The notes beneath the pieces were generated by a model. That model saw only the letters and a program-made list of their open reading frames with translations. It was not told the origin of the DNA and made no database searches. From Mycobacterium lepraemurium (GTDB taxonomy: Bacteria > Actinomycetota > Actinomycetes > Mycobacteriales > Mycobacteriaceae), in contig CP021238.1 in the NCBI GenBank assembly GCA_002291465.1, positions 2,356,001-2,420,000 on the forward strand: DNA of 64,000 bases, in the 5' to 3' direction. Shown here piece by piece: positions 1-9,732 of this stretch (its first letter is position 1; every line of letters begins with the position of its first letter). The position numbers were made by a program, and so were the translations under genes.

Positions 1-591
1 CATGTCCAGCGGCGCCAGGCTCACGCCCTCGGTGTGCGGGTCGACCAGGAACACCAGTGTCCGCCCGGCCGCGGCGGCCGATGCCACGACGAAGTCAGCG
101 ACGTCGGCGTCGGCGACGTAGTCGACGGTTCCGTTCACCCGCCACTGGGAGGCCGGCGCGCCGGCCCGATCGGCGCGCAGCACCGGGGACACCAGCGCGG
201 CGTCGCGGGCGCTTCACAGCGCGGTGGTGGCGCGCAGGCTGCCCGACACCAGCGGCGGCAACCACCGGGCCTTGGCGTCCCCGGAGCCGAGCCGGTCGAC
301 GGCCAGAGCCGCCTGCACGCTGTTGTGCACCGTCGTCGGGCACAGCGCCCGGCCAGCTTCGGTGTAGAAGACCGCCAGGTCGTCCAGCGAGCCGCCGGAG
401 CCGCCGTACTCCTCGGCGATGGCCAGGCCGAAGACACCCGCGCCGCTCAGCGCCTTCCACAACGCGGGGGTGCGACGGTCGGCGTCCGGTTCGTTCAGCG
501 CTCGCACAAGGTGCAGCGGGTTCTCGGTGGCCAGCAGCGCGCGCAGCGACGCCGCGAAGCCGCGCTGTTCGGCGGTCGGCGTCAGTTTCAT
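1..591 (-). pseudogene. acyl-CoA dehydrogenase (second subunit of a FadE pair), nonsense-broken and cut by the window edge
   Basis: Reads on the minus strand from ATG at 589-591. The N-terminal 125 codons look like the N-terminal domain of an acyl-CoA dehydrogenase (TPTAEQRGFAASLRALL, then AIAEEYGGSGGSLDDL). A TGA at 214-216 interrupts it after RATTAL; the same frame stays open beyond it and continues the family pattern (SARDAALVSPVLRAD) to position 1, so a Trp codon has probably become TGA. It begins 19 bp after the previous dehydrogenase ends, as in the heteromeric FadE pairs of mycobacterial steroid degradation. The C terminus lies outside the window, so the total number of lesions is unknown. 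Confidence 0.75.
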
Positions 592-610
592 CTGGGTGGT
601 CGGGTCCGGG

Positions 611-1789
611 TCAGCGTCCGTAGCTCGGCATGGCGTGCCCGCGCTGGGCGATGATGTCGCGCAGCACCTCGTTGGTGCCCCCGCCGAAGCGCATCAGCGG
701 GGCCGCCCGGTAGAGCCGCTCGAATTTGCCTGCCAGCGGGGCGTTTTCGCTGCGATGCGCCAGCAGCCCGTCCACTCCGAGCAGGTCGAGCGCCAGATCC
801 GCGATGCGCTGACGCAGCTCGCTGGTGAAGATCTTTTCGACGCTGACCTCGACAGTCGGGATGACGCCGCTGTCCAGGATCGACGCCGCCTCGTAGCCCA
901 TCAGGGTGGCTACCGCCACGTCGGCTTCGGCCTGCGCCAGCCGGCGGCGCAGCCACGGGTAGTCGGCGGGCACCGTCCGGTCGCGGCACGGCCGCCGCGC
1001 CAGCTCGTGCAGTTCCTCGACGGCGCGGCGCAGGTCACCCGCGTTGGTCAGGGCTCCCCGTTCGAGATCGAGCGCGCCGGTGATGTAGGTCCAGCCGTGG
1101 TTGACTTCGCCGATCAGATTGGTGACCGGCGCCTACACGTCATGGAAATACACCTCGTTGGTGCGGTAGCCCGACCACGCGTACAGCGGGCGGATGTCGA
1201 CCCCAGGGCTGTCGATGGGAACGATGACGACCGAGATGCCGCGATGCCGGGTGCCGGTGGGATCGGTGCGCACACAGAGCCATTCGTGCGTCGCCCGCTG
1301 CTCCCCGCCGTCCCAGATCTTGGTGCCGTTGACCACCCACTCCTCGCCGTCGCGGACGGCGCTGGTGCGCAGGTTGGCCAGGTCGGTTCCCGCGTCGGGC
1401 TCGGAATAGCCGACCGCGCAGATCATTTCGCCCTTGGCGATCAGCGGCAGCCATTCGGTTTTGTTGCGTTCGGTGCCGTGCCGCATGATCATCGGCGCCA
1501 CCGACGTCACGGTCAGGTCGGGGCCCGGCACGCCCCAGTATTCGAATTCGCTCATCAGCAGGTGCAGGTGCACGGCGCCCAGCCCCAGGCCGCCGTGCTC
1601 GCGGGGCCAGTTCAGCCCGAACCAGCCCTTGGCGCCGATCTTGCGCCGAAACCGGGCCACTTCGCCGTCGGGAAACTCGAGATCGTGTTGGGCGAGCTCG
1701 GCCCGCAACTCCCCAGTGACGTTGTCGCGCAGGAATTCGCGAATCTCGGCCAGCCAGGCGCGCTGTCCCGCGTCGAGTTCGAAATCCAT
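611..1789 (-). pseudogene. acyl-CoA dehydrogenase (FadE type) with an in-frame amber codon
   Basis: The frame from ATG 1789 (MDFELDAGQRAWLAEI) to 611 encodes a full-length dehydrogenase of about 390 codons. Visible features are the PREHGG segment, the AVGYSEPDAGTDL flavin/substrate region and the C-terminal MRFGGGTNEVLRDIIAQ helix. A TAG at 1133-1135 splits it after the FHDV strand; the frame resumes without shift (APVTNLIGEVNHGW), so the change is a single substitution, probably CAG to TAG. An upstream in-frame start at 1834 exists but the family begins at MDFEL. It pairs with the broken FadE gene downstream. In an organism that does not suppress amber codons the product is a truncated, inactive 218-residue protein. 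Confidence 0.8.
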
Positions 1790-2103
1790 TCCGGCGCCTG
1801 TGCCTTTCTGCGGGTGCCTTTCCGTCGGCCTCACACCGAGCCTTACGCCGAGCAGCGCCAGCGTAACGCCACGGCGAGGATGCGCCCGGGATTTCGCCGT
1901 GGCATTACGCCCGGCGTACCGGAAGAGCCGGGAAGGGGCCGGGGGATTGACGCCGCGCCTGTTAATGCGCTGTCAAGCTCCCGTTAAAACCCCTCGACAC
2001 GCTCGCGGTTCCGGGCGGAGGCTGGGGAGGATTTTCAGATCGGTTGGTCGGAGCGGACCAGACACCGCCGGGTCGAGGGACTCGAAGGACTCGAGAAGAA
2101 GTC

Positions 2104-2268
2104 ATGCCCACCGTTGAGATGCGGCTCCGCGAAGACTTGCGCAACTATGCCGTTGAGTTGCGGCAACTGGCCTACACCTTGCCGCTGGGCGTCGGCGAAC
2201 ACGACCTGTTGCAATTGTCCGACCGGATGCGCGCCGCGGCCGACCAGCTGGTGCGCAAGGGGGCGTAA
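2104..2268 (+). CDS. small hypothetical protein (54 aa)
   Basis: A short plus-strand gene with ATG at 2104 preceded by a purine-rich GAGAAGAAG ribosome-binding site. The product is a charged helical protein (LREDLRNYAVELRQLAYTLPLG, LLQLSDRMRAAADQLV) without Cys, signal peptide or membrane segment. It converges on the FHA/ABC transporter gene with a gap of only 4 bp. I do not recognise a family. The amphipathic helical pattern and good Shine-Dalgarno make it a credible gene, but its small size leaves doubt. Confidence 0.5.
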   Translation: MPTVEMRLREDLRNYAVELRQLAYTLPLGVGEHDLLQLSDRMRAAADQLVRKGA

Positions 2269-2272
2269 CCGC

Positions 2273-4867
2273 TCAGCCGCCCTTGAGGCGGATCTTCCAG
2301 CGCACGAACCCCAGGTAGACGGTGCTGATCAGGACCAGCACGCCCACGTCGAACCACCAGGTGCCCGGGGCGTGGCGCCAGTGCGAGTCCTTGGGTGTGA
2401 GCGGCCCGGGCACCAGCTTGGTCAGGTCGGCGGTCGACGCCGACGCGGCGAATCCCCACCGCGCCGGGGTGGCCCAGGCCATCTGATCGAGCCCGACCCG
2501 CCCGGTCACCGGGATCATCCCGCCAGAGAACACCAGCTGCGACATCACCGCCACCACCAGCAGCGGCATGATCTGCTCGTTGGACTTGGCGACGGCCGAC
2601 AGGGCCAGCCCCAACATGGCGGAGGCGACGCAGGTCAGCGCGACGTCGGCGAACAGCTCCAGCGCGGGCTTGCCCAGGGCCACGGCGCCCTGGGTGGGCG
2701 CGCCCTTGCCGAGCACCGCGATCGTGGTGACGATCGCCGACTGGACGATCGCGAACACGGTGTAGACGCAGGCCTTGGCCAACAGGTACGCCGACGTGGA
2801 CAGCCCGACCGCCTGCTCGCGCAGGAAGATGGCGCGCTCCCCGACGAGGTCGCGGATGGTCAGCGCGGTGCCCATGAAGACGGCGCCGACGTTCAGCAGC
2901 ACCAGGATCTGGCCCGGCTCGTTGGGCGCGGCGCCCATCGGGTTGGGGATGCCGAAGCCGACGTCGCCGGGCACCGACATCGACAGCGAACCCATGATGA
3001 ACGGCAGCAACGCCAGGAACACGAAGTAGCCGCGATCAGAGAAGATCAATCGCATCTGGCGGCGGGCGATCGTGGAGAACTGCCGGACCAGGCTGGTGTG
3101 CGCGGGGTCGCCGAGTTCGGCGGGTTGCTCCGCCGGTGGCGGCGGCGGTTGCGGGCCGGTGCGCGCCAGGTAGCGCGCCCGGGAACCGTCCGGGTCGCCC
3201 GCGACGGTGCTGAAGATGTCGGCCCAGTTGGTGGTGCCCATGGCCGGGCCGATCTGGCCGGGCGGACCGAGGAACGCCGTCTTGCCGCCGGGGGCGAGCA
3301 GCAGCACCTGGTCGCACACGTCGAGGTAGGTCAGCGAGTGGGTGACCACCAAAACCACCCGCCCGGCGTCGGCCAGCTGGCGCAGCATGGTCATCACCTG
3401 CCGGTCCAGCGCCGGGTCCAGACCGGACGTCGGCTCGTCGAGGATCAGCAGCGACGGCCCGGTGAGCAGCTCCAGCGCCACCGACGCACGCTTGCGCTGA
3501 CCGCCGGACAGCTGGTCCACCCGGGTGTGCAGATGCTGGGCCATCTCGAGTTCCTCGAGCACCCGGGCCACCACCTGGGCGCGGTCTTCCTTGGTGGTGT
3601 CGGGTGGCAGCCGCAGTTCGGCGGCATACATCAACGCCTGCTGCACGGTGAGCTGGCCGTGCACCACGTCGTCCTGCGGCACCATCCCGATCCGGCTGCG
3701 CAGCGACGCGTACTCGGCGTGCACGTTGTGTCCCTCGAACGCCACCGTGCCGGTGGTCGGGTGGGTGTATCCGGCGACCAGCCGCGCGAACGTGGATTTG
3801 CCCGCGCCGGACGGCCCGATAATCGCGGTCAGCGTGCCGGGCAGCGCGGTCAGCGAGATGCTGTCCAGCAGCGTCTTGTTGTTCTCGATCGTCCACGTCA
3901 CGCCGCGCACGTCAAGGCCGCCGGTGCGGGTCGCGGCCGCGGTCTGGTCGCGGCGGGCCAGGGTGCCGCCGTGGAAGACCAGGTCGATGTTGCCGATAGT
4001 GACGACGTCGCCGTCGCGCAGCACGGCCGAATCGACCCGGACGCCGTTGACGAAGGTGCCGTTGATGCTGCGGTTGTCGTGGATCTCGGTGCCGGCGGGC
4101 GTCGGGATCAGGGTAGCGTGGTGACGCGACGCCAGCACCTCGGGGATGACGATGTCGTTGTCGTTGGCGCGGCCGATCTTGACCGCGCCCGGTGTCGATT
4201 CCAGCCCCGCCCGGCCCGGCCGCAGGATCTTCATCATCGACGTGGCGAGGTTCGACGAGTCGCCGCCGATGCGCCCGGTCTGGGCGGGGGCGGGCTGCGC
4301 GGTGGTCGGCGGCGCGGCGTGCGCCGACGGCGCCCGGTAGATCTGCGGCGCGTGCTGCGGCCCGCTGGGCGGGTGGCCCGGCTGCGCGCCGGTGGACGGC
4401 TGCACCGGCTGGCGGAACGAGGACGACGCCGGCTGCTGTGGCTGGCTGATCCGCTGGGTGCCGGGCGGCTCGCCCTGCGCTGCGCCCGTCACCTGCCCGC
4501 TGGGCGTGCTGACGAGCGGTATCGACGTGGTGGGCGGAGGCCGGCCGGCCGACCCCTGGTGGCGGCCGACCTCGAAGGACAGGGCCGGGCCGTCCGGGTT
4601 GCCCATGTTGACCCGGGTCCCGTCGTTGATGTCGACCATCGGGACGCGACGGCTGTTCACGTACAGCCCGTTCAGGCTGCCGTTGTCGATGGCAACCCAT
4701 CGCCCCTGCTCGTAGCGCACGATCAGGTGGGTGCGGGAGATCAGTGGGTGTGCGACGCGCAGGTCGGCGCGAAGGTCACGCCCGATCACGACATCGTTGC
4801 CTGCCGCGAAGGTGCGTTCGGCTCCGTCGTAGCGCACGGTCAACGCAGGCGTGGCTGGTGGGCTCAT
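2273..4867 (-). CDS. FHA-domain ABC transporter, Rv1747-like
   Basis: 864 residues from ATG 4867 (a TTG at 4876 is less likely), matching the length of Rv1747. Order of domains: FHA1 about residues 25-95 (IGRDLR, SRTHL, NGSLNG); a Pro/Gln/Thr-rich linker; FHA2 about 230-300 (IGRANDNDI, SRHHA, SINGTFVNG); ABC ATPase from about 320 with Walker A GPSGAGKST, signature LSGGQRKR, Walker B LLILDEPTSGLDP and His loop VVTHS; then an ABC2-type membrane domain with about six helices. In M. tuberculosis Rv1747 is phosphorylated in the linker by PknF and bound through its FHA domains; it is implicated in export of cell-envelope glycolipid and in virulence. No pknF neighbour is present here. All motifs are intact. 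Confidence 0.95.
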   Translation of the reverse strand: MSPPATPALTVRYDGAERTFAAGNDVVIGRDLRADLRVAHPLISRTHLIVRYEQGRWVAIDNGSLNGLYVNSRRVPMVDINDGTRVNMGNPDGPALSFEVGRHQGSAGRPPPTTSIPLVSTPSGQVTGAAQGEPPGTQRISQPQQPASSSFRQPVQPSTGAQPGHPPSGPQHAPQIYRAPSAHAAPPTTAQPAPAQTGRIGGDSSNLATSMMKILRPGRAGLESTPGAVKIGRANDNDIVIPEVLASRHHATLIPTPAGTEIHDNRSINGTFVNGVRVDSAVLRDGDVVTIGNIDLVFHGGTLARRDQTAAATRTGGLDVRGVTWTIENNKTLLDSISLTALPGTLTAIIGPSGAGKSTFARLVAGYTHPTTGTVAFEGHNVHAEYASLRSRIGMVPQDDVVHGQLTVQQALMYAAELRLPPDTTKEDRAQVVARVLEELEMAQHLHTRVDQLSGGQRKRASVALELLTGPSLLILDEPTSGLDPALDRQVMTMLRQLADAGRVVLVVTHSLTYLDVCDQVLLLAPGGKTAFLGPPGQIGPAMGTTNWADIFSTVAGDPDGSRARYLARTGPQPPPPPAEQPAELGDPAHTSLVRQFSTIARRQMRLIFSDRGYFVFLALLPFIMGSLSMSVPGDVGFGIPNPMGAAPNEPGQILVLLNVGAVFMGTALTIRDLVGERAIFLREQAVGLSTSAYLLAKACVYTVFAIVQSAIVTTIAVLGKGAPTQGAVALGKPALELFADVALTCVASAMLGLALSAVAKSNEQIMPLLVVAVMSQLVFSGGMIPVTGRVGLDQMAWATPARWGFAASASTADLTKLVPGPLTPKDSHWRHAPGTWWFDVGVLVLISTVYLGFVRWKIRLKGG

Positions 4868-5035
4868 CAGGACCAACTCTAACGGCAGCGGCGCCGGTTA
4901 GGCGCTATGCGTTTCCCGGCCCGGACGACGTCGGGAGGCTTTGGGCGGCCGCTTCGGGTTCCGCCGATTCCTGCGCCTGCGGCGGGCGACGCCCGGGCGA
5001 CGAATCACGGTGCAGCGCAGCTACTTTCGGGATCT

Positions 5036-6090
5036 TCAACCGGCCGACGCGGTGCGCAGTCTGCGCACGTTCGAGAATCGAATCCCGGCGGCGGTGACGT
5101 CCTTGACGAAATCGCCGAGCTACTTGATCGCGCGCCTGCCCTCGGGCAACACGTCGGCGGCCAGCGGGAAGTCGTGGATCTGTCCGTCCCAAAGATGGAG
5201 ATCGCAGTGGATTCCGCTGGCTTCCAGGCGTTTCGCCATCAGCTCGGCGTCGGCGACCAACAACTCGTCCGAGCTGGCATGGATGGTAACCGGCGGCAGC
5301 GAGGACAGGTCGGCGTCGACCGGCGAGGCGACCGTGGAATCGCCGTGGCCCGCCAGCACCTGGGAGTTGCTCAGATACTCGGCGAACCGCGAGAACGCCC
5401 GGCAGGTGAACATCGAGCATTTGCGGGCGCTGCGGTGCTTGAGTTTTCGGGCCGGGTCCGTGTCGGTGAACGGTGACACGGTCGCGATGCCGGCCGGCTC
5501 CATGACCTCGTTCTGAATCGCCGGCAGGGTGGTCATGAACGCCAGGTATCCTCCGGCCGAGTCGCCGGCCACGACCACGCGGTCGCCGTCGAAGCCGCGG
5601 TCCTGCAGCCAGCGCAGTCCGTCGAGGCCGTCGTCGATGGCATCGGTGATCTGGTGCGCCGGCAGTTTGCGGTACGCCACGGCGAGCACGGCGGCATCCG
5701 CCGCCTTCGACAAGCGGGTCACCATCGGGCGATGGGTGTTGAGGCCGCAGGTCAAAAAGGCGCCGCCGTGCAGGTACAGAATCGCCCGCTCCCCCGATAC
5801 CCGGGTGCGCGCACCCATTCGGCGGCGCAGTGCTCGAGCCGCACGGGGTGCGTCGTGCCCGCCGATCCCAGCCGCGGCACCAATCCGGCGAAGCTGTCGA
5901 CATATTCGAGGGGCCAGTGCAGATTCGGCGTCAGCGCCCATGCGCGCACCGCGTTCTTCACGATCAAGCGGCTGGCGAGCGACACCGCTACCGACTGCGG
6001 ACTATGGCGATGATGCACCCGCCGGGTCGTCGCCACGCTGGGCAATACCCGACGGGGCGACATATGACTCGGATCGGCTGTACTCACCAT
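5036..6090 (-). pseudogene. alpha/beta hydrolase, hormone-sensitive lipase family, frameshifted and nonsense-broken
   Basis: Minus-strand lipase/esterase of the HSL (LipH/LipT-like) family. ATG 6090 sits 9 nt after AGGAGG (6100-6105); another ATG at 6096 is too close. The N terminus (MVSTADPSHMSPRR...VDSFAGLVPRLG) runs in one frame to about 5810, then shifts by one base into the catalytic frame: oxyanion motif LHGGAF, nucleophile GDSAGG, acid SSDELL and His in QIHDFPL. A TAG at 5120-5122 then truncates the last 28 codons (LGDFVKDVTAAG...), probably from CAG. Either lesion alone could be tolerated with difficulty; together they indicate a dead gene. Confidence 0.8.
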
Positions 6091-6266
6091 CTGCATCAAC
6101 CTCCTAAGTCGACACCGGGTACCCGTCACGGCGACGGGCTAACGGGAGAAGTACGTGCGGCGAATGTCGGATTCATCACCGTTTGCCGCGGGCTGAGATG
6201 GGTATCACTGGCTTGTCTTCCGGCCTGGTTGTCACCGATCTCGTTGAATGGCCGAAGATATGAGCG

Positions 6267-7113
6267 ATGACGCAGTCCAAGTACTTTGATCCGCTGCTGA
6301 GCGACCGGGTGGCGGTGGTGACCGGTGGTGGCGGCGGTATCGGCGCGGCCACCGCGCGGCTTTTCGCCGAACACGGTGCGCATGTCGTCATCGCCGACAT
6401 CGACGCCGAACTCGCCGACGAAACCGCCTCGGCGATCGCGGCGTCCGGCGGATCCGCGCATCCCATCACCGCCGACGTGCGAAACGCGGCCGAGGTCACC
6501 CACTTTGCGCGGACCGTGCTGGACCGCTATGGCCGGATCGATGTTTTAGTGAACAACGTGGGCCACTGGCTGCGCCACCCCGGGGGGTTTCGCCGACACC
6601 GACCCGCAGCTGTGGGACGAGCTTTGCCGGATCAACCTGCATCACGTTTTCCTTGTCACCCACACGTTCCTGCCGACCATGATCGACTGGGGTGCCGGTG
6701 CGATCGTGAACGTCTCGTCGGTGGAAGGGCTGCGCGGTTATCCTGAGGACCCGGTGTACGCGGCCTTCAAAGCCGCCGTCATCGGATTCACCCGCAGCCT
6801 CGCGGTCCAGGTGGGTAATCATGGGGTGCGGGTGAACGCGGTCGCTCCCGATGTCACGGAATCGCTGCAAGTGCCCTACTCGCAATGGCTTTCGGCCGAG
6901 GAGCAGAGCCAGTGGCCGCGCTGGGTTCCGGTCGGGCGGATGGGCCTGCCCGAGGATCAGGCCCGGGTGATCCTGTTCTTGGCCTCCGACTGTTCGTCGT
7001 TCATCACCGGCCACACCACCCCCACCGACCGCGGCACCACCGCGGCCGGCGGCTGGTTCCGCTCCTCACGCCGGCCCGGCCGGGAGTGGACGAATCGGCC
7101 CGCCGATCCCTGA
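6267..7113 (+). pseudogene. short-chain dehydrogenase/reductase, frameshifted
   Basis: An SDR of about 282 codons from ATG 6267. The cofactor motif TGGGGGIGAA, DVRN and NNVG lie in the first frame; VNVSSVEG, the YAAFK catalytic pair and the C-terminal GRMGLPEDQARVILFLASD lie in another. The switch maps to a run of six G at 6582-6587, where five would keep HPGGFADTDPQLWDEL in frame. Divergent from the lipase gene, 176 bp apart. Because the lesion is a homopolymer indel, a sequencing error is possible for this gene alone, but its neighbours carry non-homopolymer lesions. Confidence 0.8.
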
Positions 7114-7166
7114 TCGATATCCGGAATGCTTGTGCGCCAAGCACTCCGGATTTTTCGCGAACGAGA

Positions 7167-7198
7167 GATGGCCCGGCCACAGGAGTGGCCGGGCCATC
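7167..7198. terminator. bidirectional hairpin terminator
   Basis: A perfect 14-bp inverted repeat, GATGGCCCGGCCAC (7167-7180) and its complement at 7185-7198, with a 4-nt AGGA loop. It lies between the convergent SDR pseudogene and the csbD-like gene and so can terminate both. There is no clear U-tract, which is usual in mycobacteria. Confidence 0.75.
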
Positions 7199-7209
7199 GA
7201 CGGGTACGG

Positions 7210-7431
7210 TTACTGTTCGGCCTTCTGGCGAGCCTCGTTGATCTCGGCGGCCTTTCGGGCGCTTTCGGCCTCGGCCACCTTCTGGGCGGCCTCGCGCTGC
7301 GCCTCGGCCTTGTCCTGCTGGGCCTGACCCTCACGCATCAGGTCGTCGCGTCCGGCGACCGCGCCGGCCACTTCCTTGACCTTGCCCTTGACGCCCTCGA
7401 TGGCCTCCTCGGGGCCGCTCTTGTCCGACAT
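7210..7431 (-). CDS. CsbD-like / microaggregate-binding-protein-like stress protein
   Basis: 73 residues from ATG 7431, preceded by GGAGGGAG with a 5-nt spacer. The N-terminal half (MSDKSGPEEAIEGVKGKVKEVAGAVAGRDDL) matches the CsbD pattern of small hydrophilic stress proteins; the C-terminal half is a highly charged Ala/Glu/Gln/Lys helix (QQDKAEAQREAAQKVAEAESARKAAEI) as in the mycobacterial MBP1-like members. No signal peptide or membrane segment is present. It is a single-gene unit closed by the hairpin just downstream. In other bacteria CsbD is induced by the general stress response; here that is inference. Confidence 0.85.
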   Translation of the reverse strand: MSDKSGPEEAIEGVKGKVKEVAGAVAGRDDLMREGQAQQDKAEAQREAAQKVAEAESARKAAEINEARQKAEQ

Positions 7432-7680
7432 GTGTACTCCCTCCGTGTCGTACGTCTCGACCCCAGTTATTGCCAGCCGGCGCCGTCGCAAAACGTCGGC
7501 GAGCAGTAGCCTGCACCACAGCCGCACCCCGATCCCGCCCGGACTACCTCCAATTCCACTGCTGTGCAACAGTATTAACGTCATCACGTCGCGATCGAGC
7601 CGGCGCCGCCCCGCCTCACCGCACCGGGCACCGGCACGGCCGCTTACGCTGTTCGGGATCGACAGCGAGGAGTCGCGACG

Positions 7681-8115
7681 ATGGAGATGTGGGAGCTGGT
7701 CGCCCGCGAGCAGATCCGGGACACCCTGGCGCGCTACAACTGGTCCGGCGACGCGGCCCGGGTCGACGACCTCGCGGAGACCTTCTGCCGCGACGGGGTC
7801 CTCGAGATCCGGGGCTTCGAGCCGTTGCGCGGCTGACCGACGATCGCGGCCTTCCTGCGCGGTGTCAACGGCGGCATCGCCGTCGACATCGGCGTCAAAC
7901 CGATTGTGCGCCACAACGTCTCCAACGTGTTGTTCACCGAGCTGCGGCCCGGCGAGGCGCGGATCCGGTCCTACTTCACCGTCGTCACCCACATCGGGCT
8001 GGACCATTGCGGCCGCTACCGCGACCTGCTGGTGCCCGACGGCGGAGGCTGACTGATCAAACACCGCGCGGTGTCCACCGACTGGGCGGCGCCCGGCTCG
8101 GTCATGGCCCGGTAG
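7681..8115 (+). pseudogene. SnoaL-like (NTF2-fold) protein with two in-frame stop codons
   Basis: One continuous frame of 144 codons from ATG 7681 to TAG 8113-8115 encodes an NTF2-fold, SnoaL-type polyketide cyclase/dehydratase-like protein (MEMWELVAREQIRDTLARYNWSGDAARVDDLAETF, IVRHNVSNVLF, YFTVVTHIGLDHCGRYRDLLV, LIKHRAVSTDW). It is interrupted by TGA at 7834-7836 and again at 8050-8052. The first probably replaces CGA, the second TGG in the expected W-LIKHR segment, so both fit single transitions. No indel is needed, so basecalling errors are an unlikely cause. Divergent from the csbD-like gene. Confidence 0.8.
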
Positions 8116-8304
8116 CACCGGCCAGCCGGCGATTCCGGTCAATGCCGGAGCGAATGCTTGCCGAACACCCCGCAACGGCTACAGACATCACGGCGCACCA
8201 GCGGATCGCTGCCACCCCGATGGCCCCACCCGCGCGACGGCTCCGGAATGACCGCCGGTCATGTGACCACAGGTCACGGCCGCGAAACACAAAGACAGGC
8301 AGAC

Positions 8305-9674
8305 ATGCAACGACTCAGCGGGCTAGACGCGTTCTTCTTGTACCTGGAATCACCGACGCAGCTGCTGAACACTTGCTGTGTGATGGAGCTGGACCTCGCC
8401 ACGATGCCGGGCGGCTACACCTTCGAGCGGTTTAGGGCCGCGCTGTCGAGGCAGCTGGAAGCCGTGCCCGAATTCCGGCTCAAGCTGGCCGACACCCCAC
8501 TCAACCTCGACCACCCGGTGTGGGTGGACGACGACCGGTTCGATCTGGGCCGGCACCTGCACCGCATCGCGCTGCCGTCACCCGGCGGACCGAAAGAACT
8601 GGCGGAGGTCTGCGGCCACGTCGCCGGACTGCCGCTCGATCGCGACTATCCGCTGTGGGAGATGTGGGTGGTCGAAGGCCGGCACGGCAACGACACCCTG
8701 TCGGTCGTCCTCAAGGCCCACCACGCCGTGGTGGACGGCGTGGGCGGCGCCAACCTGCTCGCGCAGTTGTGCGGCACGGCGCCCGACGCGCCGCCGCCCG
8801 AGCCGGCACGGCGAACCGGCTGCAGATCGCCGCCGGCGGATTGATCGGGGCGGCGCTGCGGCCCTGGCGGCTGGCCAGGGTTCTGCCGGCAACCGCGCTG
8901 ACGCTGGCCGAAACGGTGCTGCGCGCCCGCGGCGGGGGGCAGACCATGGCGGCTCCGGCAACACCGTTCGACGGAACGTTCACCCGGCGCCGCAACGTCG
9001 CCCTGGCCGGCGTCGACCTCGAGGACGTCAAAGCGGTCAAGCGGCACTTCGGGGTGACGGTCAACGACGTGGTGACGGCGATCTGCGCAGGCGCGCTGCG
9101 CCAGTTCCTGGCCGATCGCGACGCATTGCCCGAGGTGCGGCTGGTGGCCAGCGTGCCGGTGTCGATGCACGGCAAGTCCTCTCGACCCGGCCGCAACCAG
9201 ACCACCTGGATGCTGTGCCGGCTGGAAACCCACATCGACGACCCGGTGCAACGGCTGATCACGATCGCGGAGAAGAACGCGGCGGCCAAGGAGCACGCCG
9301 CCGCGATGGGGCCGACCCTGCTGCAGGACTGGACGCAGGTGGCCGGGCAGACCGTGTTCGGCGTGGCGCGCAAACTGCTGCCCCGCATCCCGCTGCCGGA
9401 CAAACCGCCGCACAATTTGGTACTGTCCAGCGTGGCCGGGCCACGACACCAGCTCTACTTCCTGGGCTGCCGGCTGGGCGGCATGTACCCGCTGGGACCG
9501 ATCATCGCCGGCGCGGCGCTCAACATCACCGTGATGTCGCTGGGCGAGCGGCTCGGCGTCGGCATCCTCTCCTGTCCCGACCTGGTGCCCGACCTGTGGT
9601 ATCTCGCCGACGCGTTTCCCGCCGCGCTCAAAGAGCTGACGAACTGCGTCCGGTCCGGCCGCGCCCGGACCTGA
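8305..9674 (+). pseudogene. wax ester synthase/diacylglycerol acyltransferase (WS/DGAT), frameshifted
   Basis: Start ATG 8305. The N-terminal frame carries the condensation-like acyltransferase core MQRLSGLDAFFLYLESP and the catalytic HHAVVDG (His139, His140, Asp144). At about 8805, after PEPARR, the frame changes and the rest continues through VTVNDVVTAICAGALRQFL, the PVSMH segment and NITVMSLGERLGVGI to TGA 9672-9674. Total about 456 codons, the normal size of mycobacterial triacylglycerol synthases. Upstream, 8257-8268 has short inverted arms GGTCA-TG-TGACC followed by another GGTCAC, a weak operator candidate. The shift lies between the two domains, so no active enzyme is expected. Confidence 0.8.
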
Positions 9675-9732
9675 GCGCATCCACGCCCGTTCAGCGGAAC
9701 CGCGTCCGCCGTCGCCGGCACGGCATGGCAGG

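Noticed and set aside
2114..4882. Very long plus-strand open frame opposite the FHA/ABC transporter
   Set aside because: His/Arg/Gln-rich text without motifs, antiparallel to an intact gene with perfect domains; an effect of high third-position GC. The same holds for the long frames at 419-1987, 44177-45991, 49993-51723 and 61884-63356.
8257..8268. Inverted repeat GGTCA-TG-TGACC before the wax-ester-synthase pseudogene
   Set aside because: Only 5-bp arms with no regulator nearby; could be chance.
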